64,000 nucleotides of DNA from Polytrichum commune (Eukaryota; Streptophyta; Polytrichopsida; Polytrichales; Polytrichaceae): assembly GCA_950295325.1 (NCBI GenBank), contig OX485807.1, forward strand, positions 44,484,440 through 44,548,439, given 5' to 3'. This document shows positions 15,418 through 25,379 of the stretch, piece by piece; position 1 is the stretch's first letter, and each line of letters opens with the position of its first letter. The position numbers and the translations under genes are program-made. The notes under the pieces are model-generated. The model did no database searches. It was not told the DNA's origin and saw nothing but the letters and a program-made list of their open reading frames with translations.

Positions 15418-17343
15418 ATGGAAGGGGGCGACGGAGAGACGGGCGAGGAGCTACAAGAGCGGTTGAGGACGATTGCGGAGTTGCGGCTTGCAGCGGAGGG
15501 AGGAAAGACAGGTGTGGAGCAGACAAAAAGTTTAGAGGAAGAAGACGACGACGACGATGATGTAGGGTTTGAGGACATGGGACTGGACGCACGGCTTCTG
15601 CGAGCTCTCGGAAAGAAGGGGCTAGCACAGCCGACACCAATCCAGGTGAAAGCGGTGCCGTTGATATTGGAAGGGAAAGATGTGGTTGCTCGGGCAAGAA
15701 CAGGGTCAGGGAAAACCCTAGCCTATTTACTTCCCATGGTGCACAAGCTCCTTGCGGATGGGGGGTCGAAGAAAGGCCCCAGTGCAGTGGTACTTGTCCC
15801 CACACGGGAGCTTTGTCAACAGGTGTTCGATGAGGTGACATGGCTATCTGAGCATTGTGGGGGCAATTTACGTGTTGTGCAGTTAGCAACCACCATGTCA
15901 CCAGCCGCTTTGAAATCAGCCATGGCTCGAATCCCTGACATTCTCGTTGCAACTCCTGCTCGTGTGGCTGCATGTGTCACACACAATGTGCTGCAGCCAT
16001 CTGTGCTTCAGGAATGCTTGTCGACATTAGTGCTCGATGAAGCAGACTTGCTATTCTCATATGGATATGAAGAAGATTTGCGGAGTTTGGCTGTTCACAT
16101 TCCACGGAAGTGTCAGTGTCTTCTCATGTCTGCAACATCATGTCCTGACGTTGATAAGCTGAAGAAACTTGTTCTGCATAACCCTGTGACACTTACTCTC
16201 ACAGAGGTAGATGGCTCCGCGGATATGAGCATTGTGCCTAAATCCGTTCAACAATTTTCCATCAGTTGTAGTGCTAGAGATAAGTTGTTATACACATTGG
16301 CAATCTTGAAGTATGAGCTGATCCAAAGGAAGGCTCTCATTTTTGTCAACACCATTGACACCGGGTTTCGGGTGAAGCTCTTCCTGGAGCAATTTGGGGT
16401 GAAGTCTGCCGTGTTGAATGGAGAGTTGCCACAAAACTCACGTCAGCATATTCTCCAGCAATTTAATGTGGGGCTGTTTGAGTATCTGATTGCTACTGAT
16501 GATGGAAAGTCGAGTCAACCAGTTAGTAGTGGAAGTAAGGCAGGAGGGGAGGATGTGAAGGGTGTAGATACAGAAGAGACAATAAAGGGTGCGAAGAAGG
16601 TGATTGCAGATAGTGAATTTGGAGTTGTTAGGGGGATTGATTTTAAGAATGTTCGAACAGTCATAAATCATGATATGCCTGTCAATGTAGCGGGATACAT
16701 ACATAGAATTGGTCGGACTGGGCGAGCTGGGAATGCAGGCATCTCCATATCCCTTGTTTCTCCAGAAGAGGAGGAGCTTGTTATGCAGATCAAGGCAGAG
16801 CTGAATGGAGATGACGAAGGTGCACAGAATAAGAAATCTCCGATTTCTCCATTCCCATTACTCTCAACAACTGCGGTGGAGGCTCTCCGTTACAGAGCTG
16901 AAGATGTGATGAGGGGAGTTACGAAAATTGCAGTTAGGGAAGCTAGGGCAAAGGAGCTTCGGATAGAAATACTGAATTCGGAGCGTTTGAAGGCACATTT
17001 TGAGGACAATCCCACCGATTTGGAGCTGTTGAAGCACGATAAAGTTTTGAGCAAGGTGCAGCCATCTGAACATCTCAAAACTGTTCCGGAGTATTTAAGA
17101 GACCCGACAACTGAAGCAGCAAGTAAGGCAATCAATTTGGCAAGGGCGGCCATGGGTTTGGCTCAGTCCAGCTTCATTAAGCGGAAAAAGAATAAGAGAG
17201 CTCGAGCTGGTGATGCTCCCAATGCTTTTACTTTAAGCTCAAAGCGGAGGAAGAAAGATGGAAGGAAGGGAGCTGAGGAAGGCAAGTCGAAATCGCAGTC
17301 GAGATCGTCCACCGGGAAGAAACACAAGAGGAGGAAACGGTAG
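15418..17343 (+). CDS. RH16-like: DEAD-box ATP-dependent RNA helicase, RH16/DDX56 type
   Basis: ATP-dependent RNA helicase of the family that includes plant RH16 and animal DDX56 (yeast Dbp9). These are nucleolar and act in assembly of the large ribosomal subunit. It is a single exon of 641 residues, close to the about 630 usual for RH16. Motifs in order: acidic stretch 39-48; Q motif region FEDMGL...QPTPIQ at 51-76; Walker A ARTGSGKT 93-100; PTREL 128-132; DEAD 207-210; SAT 238-240; ALIFVNT 306-312; RGIDFKNVRTVINHD 405-419; and HRIGRTGR 429-436. An insert of about 45 residues (about 361-405) between motifs IV and V is a known feature of the Dbp9 branch. The Lys/Arg-rich tail after 600 is a likely nuclear or nucleolar signal. 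The frame stays open upstream to 15373, but the first ATG is at 15418. Confidence 0.94.
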   Translation: MEGGDGETGEELQERLRTIAELRLAAEGGKTGVEQTKSLEEEDDDDDDVGFEDMGLDARLLRALGKKGLAQPTPIQVKAVPLILEGKDVVARARTGSGKTLAYLLPMVHKLLADGGSKKGPSAVVLVPTRELCQQVFDEVTWLSEHCGGNLRVVQLATTMSPAALKSAMARIPDILVATPARVAACVTHNVLQPSVLQECLSTLVLDEADLLFSYGYEEDLRSLAVHIPRKCQCLLMSATSCPDVDKLKKLVLHNPVTLTLTEVDGSADMSIVPKSVQQFSISCSARDKLLYTLAILKYELIQRKALIFVNTIDTGFRVKLFLEQFGVKSAVLNGELPQNSRQHILQQFNVGLFEYLIATDDGKSSQPVSSGSKAGGEDVKGVDTEETIKGAKKVIADSEFGVVRGIDFKNVRTVINHDMPVNVAGYIHRIGRTGRAGNAGISISLVSPEEEELVMQIKAELNGDDEGAQNKKSPISPFPLLSTTAVEALRYRAEDVMRGVTKIAVREARAKELRIEILNSERLKAHFEDNPTDLELLKHDKVLSKVQPSEHLKTVPEYLRDPTTEAASKAINLARAAMGLAQSSFIKRKKNKRARAGDAPNAFTLSSKRRKKDGRKGAEEGKSKSQSRSSTGKKHKRRKR

Positions 17344-17374
17344 ATCCTGGGGTTTGGGTGGTAGAAAGAAAGTA

Positions 17375-17925
17375 GAAAAAATAGAGTGTGCCTGATGAGT
17401 GTAAATTTGCTTCCAGGAAGATGGTGCCTTCTAATTCAGGCTACCTATGTTCTGATAGATCAGTCACAAATGAATAGATCAACATATTTTTGGTAGACAT
17501 CCACAACTTCTTGTCTTTGCTTATGCGTAGCAGATTTTTCTTTTGTCACCATCTTTTTGGCGTCGATTACAGAGAGTAGGAAAGTAGAATTTACCTGATT
17601 GAGTGTAAATTTGCTTCCAGGAAGATGGCGCCTTCTAATCTCAGAGCACCTTTGTGCTTATAGATCAGTCACAAATGAATAGATCAACAAATTTTTGGTA
17701 GACATTCACAACTTGTCATTGCTCATGCATAGCAGATTTTCTGTGTCACCATCTTTGGCGTCGATGACAGAGAGTAGGAAAGTAGAGTTCACCTGACGAG
17801 TGTAAATTTGTTTCCAGGAAGATGGCGCCTTCTAATCTCATGGCACCTTTGTTCTGGTAGATCAGTCACAAATGAAAAGATCAACATACTTTTGGTAGCA
17901 GATTTTCTTCATATGTATTGACTTC
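17375..17925 (+). repeat. tandem repeat, three copies of about 200 bp
   Basis: Copies begin near 17380, 17580 and 17780. Anchors such as 'gagtgtaaatttgcttccag' at 17397, 17601 and 17798 give periods of 204 and 197 bp, and 'agatcagtcacaaatga' recurs in each. The array starts about 30 bases after the helicase stop codon, so it probably lies in the 3' untranslated region or polyadenylation zone. The third copy is truncated. Confidence 0.85.
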
Positions 17926-18164
17926 ATAAGGTTCATTGGTTACCGCAATTCAATATTTTAGACATTTATGGGGCTCCCCCGAACTCATGACCCCAAATGG
18001 ATACATATTTTTGCTTTTAACGAGATGTTTGTGTGCTAACTTGACCCTATGCACATGATGAACCATTTTTTGGCTTCCATGAGCTCAAATTAGTGTCATC
18101 ACTTCATAAGCTACATCGAGGGTTCAATGCTCCCTGGCAGCCAATATAGCCTTCAATCATCCAC

Positions 18165-18290
18165 TCACTTGTCTCGAGGCTTTTCAGATGACACTTCTTA
18201 TGAATAAGTGAACAAATATTGTCATGGATGATGCATGAATTCATCCATTGGCCAAAACCCTACCTTCTCTTGTCACCAACTTGTGATGAA
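18165..18290. repeat. dispersed repeat copy
   Basis: The stretch holding 'gatgacacttcttatgaata', 'caaatattgtcatggatga' and 'ggccaaaaccctacc' is matched in reverse orientation at 27855-27960. It abuts the foldback that starts at 18293 and shares the end word 'atattgtcatggatgat' with it. The two may be parts of one larger or nested element. Confidence 0.6.
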
Positions 18291-18292
18291 AT

Positions 18293-19098
18293 ATTGTCAT
18301 GGATGATTGAAATTTGGATGAGAAATCACTTGATAAGTGACAGTAATTGCAACACTGTAAATCTATAATCCCCATAATAATCTACAAGGAATGACAAATA
18401 TTGTTGTGTTAACATCTAGTGTTGGTGACACTACACCGCAATTTACAATTAGTATCGAGCAAGACAATTAGAATTGGTGACACTAGATATCATATTTAGT
18501 GTAGGATATCCTTTTTGTGACCTGCTGTTCGGATCGTATCTGTCCCCAAAATAAGTAAATAAACAAGCGAAACAAAAAGAAAACCAACAAATAAACAAAC
18601 TCGGGAGGGTAGGGTAATATAAAATGAAGGACAATTATAAATTTTTTAATCTTTTTGAGATGAATCTAGAATACATTGTATAACATAGGAATTTACCACA
18701 ACTTTTGGAAGGTGTACACAAAAACTCTAGACTCAACCATGTAAGCTTGGAACTTGTTGAAGCTTGTTAACTGTACAGTTGCTTGGCATTCATCAGACCA
18801 ATCTCGATTAAAGTTTGTGGGCGAAGTGGCAACAGATCACGTGAAGATGGTGACACTCAAGAGCTCTAAAGCTGTGGCAGTTCATTACAAAGGGTGTGAG
18901 AAACTACACTAAACAATGTATTTGCATTCCTCAATAGTAATTATAAACCGTCCATGTAGTGTCACCCACACTAAATGAAAACCTAACATTATTTGTCGCT
19001 CCTTGTAGAAATTATATGGGCATTATAGATTTACAATGTTGTAATTCTTGTCACTTACTAAGTGATTTCTCACCCAAGTATTGATCATCCATGACAAT
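18293..19098. mobile_element. foldback element with arms of about 148 bp
   Basis: The left arm 18293-18440 and right arm 18952-19098 are inverted copies. Both read 'attgtcatggatgat', then 'gagaaatcactt', 'taagtgacag/aa', 'tgtaaatctataat', 'tctacaagga', ending at 'ggtgacactaca'. The 510-bp centre has no coding capacity. This is a non-autonomous TIR or foldback transposon. Confidence 0.8.
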
Positions 19099-19513
19099 GT
19101 TAGGATGCAAAATGTACGAAATCCCCCCCCCCCCTTTATATATGTATATATATAACACATTGATTAGAATTATATTTAAAAGTTAATAATCCGAGTCTCA
19201 TACTATTGTTTCATATTACGTTTTCAGATAATTTGATGTGCAAATTAGCAAATTCGTACGAAGCCCCAAAACTTGCCTTCATTACATCACCTGTCCCACC
19301 CCCTATGGTAGACGGTCCTAATATTGCGCAGTGTTGACATCGACAAGACATATCAAGCAAAAAAAACTAGAATTTTTTTATTTATTTTTGGAATATCTAG
19401 TGGGATGAAGCGTGATTTGGATGGAAGAAAAATTATTTCAGAACGGATGAAATCCAAACAAACAATCTTGCCCGATTACCAAGGGGGTGGATATTTTAGA
19501 ATTTAAAAATGCC

Positions 19514-19567
19514 GCCCTAATAGTGCGCAGATAATTGCGCGCGCAATGAACTGCGCAATATTAGGGC
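19514..19567. repeat. short hairpin with nested palindrome
   Basis: Arms 19514-19530 and 19551-19567 pair at 16 of 17 positions. The loop holds the perfect 14-bp palindrome ATTGCGCGCGCAAT (19534-19547). It lies near the left end of the 19315-21741 segment and uses the same end motif. Confidence 0.8.
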
Positions 19568-19615
19568 ACACTTAAATCTCTTTCTGGGCATACAACTTTT
19601 TTCATATGAGTTGAT

Positions 19616-20870
19616 TTATTGCAATCTCCTACCTTGAAAATGGGTGGACTTATAGATTTGGTGATCCCTCTTTGGAAGGATCAGGTAGGCCAAACTGTCA
19701 GTCATACAAGTTAAGACATGTGGATGTAGAGCATTTGATTTCATAACCAAAGAAAATATCAATACCTCCTGTTGACAGGGAAAAACGGCTGATAGTCGAG
19801 AAATGATGTCACACTCTTTCATGGCATCCGTATTCTCTTTGAATATGCTTAATTTCTTCAAGAAGGACATTATTCTGTTAATCCCAACAAATTGATCGCA
19901 TGACCTCTCTTTGAACTTCAAGATTTACTAGTCATAAGCAGCTCTAATTGTTTCACAAACTTCTTAACAGAAAAATGGGAATTGGTCAAGTACTGTGAAA
20001 TTAGATCAAAAAGAGATTTTGACAATATTGAACTATGAGATCAGTTTCAAATCCTGTGTGGACAATCTGTGTACCACTGCAAGCCTTCTTCCAACAAAGT
20101 TGGTCATTCTAGGAAGGTCACTAAATTTGAGATCATTTTTATGTTTTGCAAAGGCCAACAATGGTACCACATAGAGAAGTAGAATCTTCATGAGGTTTAA
20201 AAATCAAAGAAGTTTAGGATTCCAGTCAGCAAATCAGATATGGGACTCACATGGTGAGCAAGGCAACATTTTTCCAGCTCAATAGCTTGCACAATGTGTC
20301 CTGTTCCAAATGCAGACCAGGAATCCTTCTTGTCAGAACAAACGAAATATCTCCAAAAAGTGTCAGTATTATGAAACTGAGCAGCAGAATTATGCATTGA
20401 TTAAACTCAAAACCCTAAACCCTTGCACTTCCAAGATAAGACCTGATGAATGCACCCACAAGAAATGTTATCAATAGTCCTGTGACATCTTCAATCGGCA
20501 GGGAACAGGATCATGTTTTAATGGACCAGGTAACTTCAAAACGTTCAGACATGAGAATTCTTAATTTCCTTGCTTTGGTCTTTCTCATGACAATGCAGTG
20601 TGGAATTCTACTATATTAAAAAAAACTTGCATGATCTTCAACGTCCAAGACCCCATGCCCTTGCAATCAAAGAAGAACTCTTGCGTATGGCACAACTAGC
20701 AACAGAATTCTGCTGCTCATGCATGTCATGCTTGCTTTGCAGAAGAATCCACGAAGTGCAAAGGCATGAAGAGGACAAGCATATAACCATTCCAAACACA
20801 ACCTCCTACATACAACATCTCATGGAATCGGAGTTTGGGAAATTGCCATACTTCACGTAGCTGCAACTCA
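19616..20870 (-). other. possible further pieces of the captured gene
   Basis: Several minus-strand open stretches look somewhat protein-like, such as FWRYFVCSDKKDSWSAFGTG (within 20197-20397) and KERSCDQFVGINRIMSFLKK (within 19616-19921). They lie downstream of, and in the same direction as, the fragment at 20950-21469. They could be later exons of the same gene, but I could not join them by splice sites with confidence or name a family. Confidence 0.25.
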
Positions 20871-20949
20871 GCGCATTGGATCTCTAGAGTCAGCAGGTTC
20901 AGAGTAGTCTTCCCAATCTTCTGTTCTAAGAGGAACTGCAGTCATACCA

Positions 20950-21469
20950 AATTAATCATCAAATGCCCGGGCCTCAGGACTTAGCATCGTGAACAAAGGA
21001 GACTGTAATAAGGTATGAATGACAGTAGACATACGGCATGGAAATTCCGGAACAATGACAACATGTAGAACGTTGAAACGATGTTTAACCGCAAATTGAA
21101 GCACTTCCTGCCTTCCTCGCGCAATACTCTCGCCAATGCACCCTACGCCTTGCCCAATGGCTTCTTTCGATGAGCCAGTCCAAAATTTAGCCATCACTTT
21201 CGGTGCTACATCCTTTGTGTCCTCGTAGACATGTCGGTTTCAGGATCAAAATCTTGATGCACATCACGATAGATGACCTTGCCTCGCATGCAACACCGTT
21301 CTTGCAATTCTGGGCTTTCGACTGAAACCCTAATTTTCAGAAATGGCGAGTCACATATCATGGCAACGCCATCAATCGAGATGTTCACAGGATTGGTGAT
21401 TCTTACATTGTTTCTGGGCCAGCCTCCCTGTGTGTGACCTCCTCCGCCTCCCTGCAATACGAAGCCCAT
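20950..21469 (-). pseudogene. frameshifted gene fragment of unknown family
   Basis: From an ATG at 21469 the minus strand reads MGFVLQGGGGGHTQGGWPRN and on to QDFDPETD, then stops at 21206. The next frame, from about 21230 to 20952, continues in protein-like style with VYEDTKDVAPKVMAKFWTGS, GCIGESIARGRQEVLQFAVK and HVVIVPEFPCRM. A one-base shift near 21230 would explain the break; a short unrecognised intron is the alternative. I do not recognise the family. The fragment lies inside the inverted-repeat-bounded segment 19315-21741, which fits capture by a transposon, but it could equally be a host gene remnant. Confidence 0.4.
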
Positions 21470-22217
21470 ACTTCTTGCTCAAAGAAGAAAGAAATACACA
21501 AGAAATAGATACACCGCCGGAAGCTTCGAATTGAGCTCCTGCTCAGCTCTGCTCTGCGCCGCTCCAACCCCGCTCCCAATTTCTATCCCCAACTTTGCAG
21601 CATTGTGCACCACACAAACAAACCCCACGACATGGAGCTCCTCAAGTCGCCACAGAATGCTCAGAATGCCACAGCAATTGCTAATGAGCAATTGCTGCGC
21701 AACATAAGGGCAGCATGAACATTGCTGCGCAATATTAGGACTGGTTACCATATATTAACCAGTGTTGGTTGGGTATTTGATTTTCTTACAAACCTCCGGT
21801 TCTGGAACCTTCGGTTCAAGGGTTTTGGGAGTTTTACAGTAAAAAAAACCTCCAGGCTCTGATACTTTCAAAGAATTGTAACACAATCGTAATTGATGTA
21901 CCGTTTGTGATGCCCCGTGTGATAATGTTCACTATGATGTTTAATCAAGCTCCAAAAACAGTGAGGAGAATGGCAACAAGCCAATTTTGATACACTAATC
22001 ATCTTGCATTCGAGTTTCATATCTTACGAGAATTGGGGTCAGAGATAAAAGTATCCATTTAGGGCTTGGTTGCGTTGTGTGTGAGTATGAAGAGTTTCAG
22101 AAACGCAGCAGGAGAAGTGTAGGAGCCCAGGATGAGCCGAAGGGAAGACCATTTAACCCATATCGAATGCGGGCCCACCTCGAAGAACCTATATATATGC
22201 GAGAGACTATGTTTCTG

Positions 22218-22470
22218 GTACGACTATACTTGAACAGGATCTGTTCTATAGTGCGTACCTTCGATCTCTGTTTTCCAATACAGACGATACCTTCACCCCG
22301 GACGATGAGATGTGACTCTCCGTTCTGAGCGCGAATACTACGGCCTTCTTCACCAGAAATGGCTGGAGGAGGTCTGCTTGATGAACGTCCCCCCTGCACA
22401 TTCCGCAGGCTGTGATGGACGGAGTGTTCTGACGGGTCTTTTGTTTCCTTTTGTGGTTCTGGTGTGATTT
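22218..22470 (-). repeat. duplicated segment, copy 1
   Basis: It matches 23612-23865 in the same orientation with only scattered changes over about 220 bp ('acgactatacttgaacagga', 'ccccggacgatgagatgtga', 'aaatggctggaggaggtctg'). On the minus strand two overlapping frames stay open in both copies. One starts MQGGRSSSRPPPAISGEE; the other holds PSITACGMCRGDVHQADLL. Confidence 0.8.
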
Positions 22471-23611
22471 CCAGGGAAGATAAAGATGCCTTGGAGAATT
22501 ATGGATCGATCGCTGAAGTTCTTGCATTTCGTTTTGTTGTGTTCAATTTGTAGTTCCAGCTCTACGAATTTCAGGCACTGGCCACTCTCCCTTCCACGCA
22601 TCATGACTCACAATCTCTCTGCGCATTCCGTACAGGAGCGTGTGGGCATTTGGGACTGCTTTCACCATGATACGAGAGCGATTGTCCACAAAGCCGCCGT
22701 AATTATCCGCTCAAGCTACCGTGAGCGACGTGATTCTCAACTCTATCAAACCCTGCGCAAATGGTAAACACAATTTTTGAGCGGATAACTGTCGAGAAAT
22801 ATTCTCAATTTTCTTTGAATTGAATATGAAAACCTTGGAGGTTTTGACTGGTGATGGTTGCTTCAGACTCTTCTAAGCATGCTAGGTTTCTTCATGAATT
22901 AACAAACCCTCGATACATTCAAAGCGTCAGAAGTGACTTGGAAACAGCTGTCCTAACGAGAGTGGGCAGAAACATTTCCATCGTTCAGGAACATGCGCAC
23001 AATAAAATTGAGCGCACTAAATCCGTTGTGGGTCGATAACTTTGATACAAGAATATATTTGGAGATAGTGTTATTATTTCGAACGATTATGTGTGTTTAC
23101 CTGCTTCAATCGCATTGCGAGCAGCAATTCGAAACGGCTCGACAAATTGAGCTACTTCTATTGTTTCAATCGCACAACCAATTCGCCGGATTTTTTAACT
23201 CGTCCAGTTTTTGATGGGCGTTTGGTTGAAGGAAGAGGTGGCGCACCGCCTGGCTGATAAGCTGCAAACAATCAATCAAAATTTCAGAACCTCCAATTCC
23301 GATTCAAATCGATGAGAAGCTTACAATTCGTAGAAACACCAATAACCCAAAATGGTCAACAACTTCCGCTTTCACCAAGCTTGAGATGTGCAGGAATTGA
23401 CATGGAATCTGAAATAGACTTTCCCTTGATAAACTTCTGAAAGGTTTTGAAGAGTGGGAGGGACGACTTCCGTTATCTTCCTTGGATTTTGGATACAGTT
23501 CTCACATTTGCTACTCCCTTGCATGAGCACAGGGAAGAAGGGAGCTCTACCCCATAAGCTTCGTGAAATAATGAGGGAGCAGGGCTATAGGTGCAGGTGG
23601 TAAGTGCACTG

Positions 23612-23865
23612 ATACGACTATACTTGAACAGGATCTGTTCTATAGTGCGTACCTTTGATCTGTGTTTTCCAATACAGACAAGATCTTCACCCCGGACGAT
23701 GAGATGTGACTCTCCGCCCTGAGCGCGAATACTACGGCCTTCTTCACCAGAAATGGCTGGAGGAGGTCTGCTTGATGAACGTCCCGCCTGCACATTCCGC
23801 AGGCGGTGATGGACGGAGAGTGTTCTGACGGGTATTCCATTTCGTTTTTTGTAGTTTTCCTGTGA
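23612..23865 (-). repeat. duplicated segment, copy 2
   Basis: Second copy of 22218-22470. The minus-strand frame reads MQAGRSSSRPPPAISGEE and differs from copy 1 at about five positions over 60 residues. Flanking sequence on both sides is unrelated to copy 1, so the duplication ends sharply. Confidence 0.8.
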
Positions 23866-24356
23866 TGTTCAATTCACCGTTGCCTGGCCTCTATCCCTTC
23901 TATCTACCGAGTAATCAGTGCAAAACCTTGAAGCTCTCGCTCCATTTCATGCAAAAGTGAGGACATTGGCAATGCCTCTGGTCAATATGTGTGAATCTGT
24001 GGCTGCCCGTTTGAATGCCTCTGCTTTAGTCTCAGACCTGGATGAAGGACAAGGGAGGAGAGTTTCCATCGCTGTTGTTTTCAGGGTCGACTTATCCTAT
24101 TTACTACAATGTTGCTCCTGCCGTGGCAGTCCGGTCTATATGGATTTCCACAACGTCACCCTCGATCATGTTCAATTCCTCCTTAATTCTGACTCCAATG
24201 GAATTTTCCAAATGCCTGCTAACGATGAGAATTGTGGTTGCAAAACTATTTACTGTGTTTATTTTCCAGTAAACTAAACTCCTATTCGTGGTTCCATGGA
24301 ATCGCATCAAATTCACAAACCTTTGTGCTCTATAAAACTGAGTTTCTGCAACACTT

Positions 24357-24444
24357 CTTCCTACCTAACATCTCTATACGATTGCAAGGTCTTCCTTTCT
24401 CTGCATTGGACCCTCGGAATCGAATAGAGACGTTAGGTAGGAAG
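24357..24444. other. long stem-loop, miRNA-precursor-like
   Basis: The left arm 24357-24383 (starting cttcctacctaac) and right arm 24418-24444 (ending gttaggtaggaag) pair at 25 of 27 positions. Further partial pairing extends into the 34-base loop and outward. Arm length, mismatch number and loop size would suit a plant microRNA precursor, but I recognise no known miRNA in it. It could also be a tiny inverted-repeat transposon. Confidence 0.45.
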
Positions 24445-25379
24445 CAGCTTCGCAGCATGAGTTTAGAATACCTGGGTCATGCCTCAGTCTTGCTAATTTC
24501 CAAAGAGAAGATTTCTCTGCCTGCCATGAAAGGAGTCATGAAAGGAGTCTCCTCTCCCAGTGCCTTGGCCATACCCGTGCTAAGTTTCAAGGAATTAATT
24601 GTGAAGAATCATGGTCCTTACAGTACTTGCATGATGCTGAGCATTGTGAAGTGGCACTCTCATTAAGAAACACTCCCTTGTGACCTATCTTCCGACACAA
24701 AGCCTACTTCCATCTGCCAAGATTTAGTTGAAGAGGTGCGTCCCCAATGGAATCATCCTTAGGCTGGTGGATCACCTAAGAATTATTCCATTTGCATTGT
24801 AGCCTCAAAAGCAAAACATAAGGTTGTACTTTATAATCTTCTTATTCTACATTTCATATTTGCAAGACATTCAAAGTTGAATGAGCCGTCAGTAACATAT
24901 TATGTACATCTTAAACAAGCAACAGATTGCAATGAAAATTAGTAAACTTTGACAATAAATAAGTCAGCAGAAAAGCCTTTGCAAAGCTAAACTACAATCA
25001 ATATCAAAAACCACACCCAAACCCACACTAAACTGAAGTAAGCAGTGCAGAAGTGTCATTAAGGTAGAGCATGCTAACCCCAAAATCTTGCACATGAAGT
25101 TCTAAGGGTTCTAATTGGGAAATGTTTACAGACCCTCCTGGTGTTAAGGTGCTGACATTCTCATTATCCTCATATGAATTCAAAAAAGGCATACTTTAGT
25201 GCTTTAGAATCCCCTTTCAACTGCTGACAAGAAACATACAAAATGTTACCAATATAAAGTCTAGTAATAATAGGCATGCTCAGCGCTTAAAGTGACAATT
25301 TTTGCATCTGTCTCCTACCTACACTGAAGCAGTCCTGTTGTCAAGTAAATAGAGAAATTGTTGCAAGATTTGTACAGAT

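Larger units (their letters stand above)
19315..21741. mobile_element. 2.4-kb segment bounded by perfect 17-bp inverted repeats
   Basis: GTCCTAATATTGCGCAG at 19315-19331 is the exact reverse complement of 21725-21741. A second related pair lies just inside: 'gccctaatagtgcgcag' at 19514-19530, with 'ctgcgcaatattagggc' at 19551-19567 and 'ctgcgcaacataagggc' at 21695-21711. The interior carries gene-like fragments on the minus strand but no transposase that I recognise. I found no convincing target-site duplication. Best read as a non-autonomous DNA transposon that may have captured gene sequence. Confidence 0.6.
21742..24356. other. intergenic with a 250-bp duplication, no recognised gene
   Basis: A repeat tail related to the dispersed family lies at 21985-22045 ('actaatcatcttgcattcg'). 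Several open frames of 60-120 codons occur on both strands, but none resembles a protein family that I know. Composition is a little GC-richer than the flanks at 22.0-24.2 kb, so an unrecognised gene or leader cannot be excluded. Confidence 0.4.

Noticed and set aside
15290-15973. 227-codon minus-strand frame over the helicase start
   Set aside because: It overlaps the clear DEAD-box gene on the opposite strand and has no recognisable domain.
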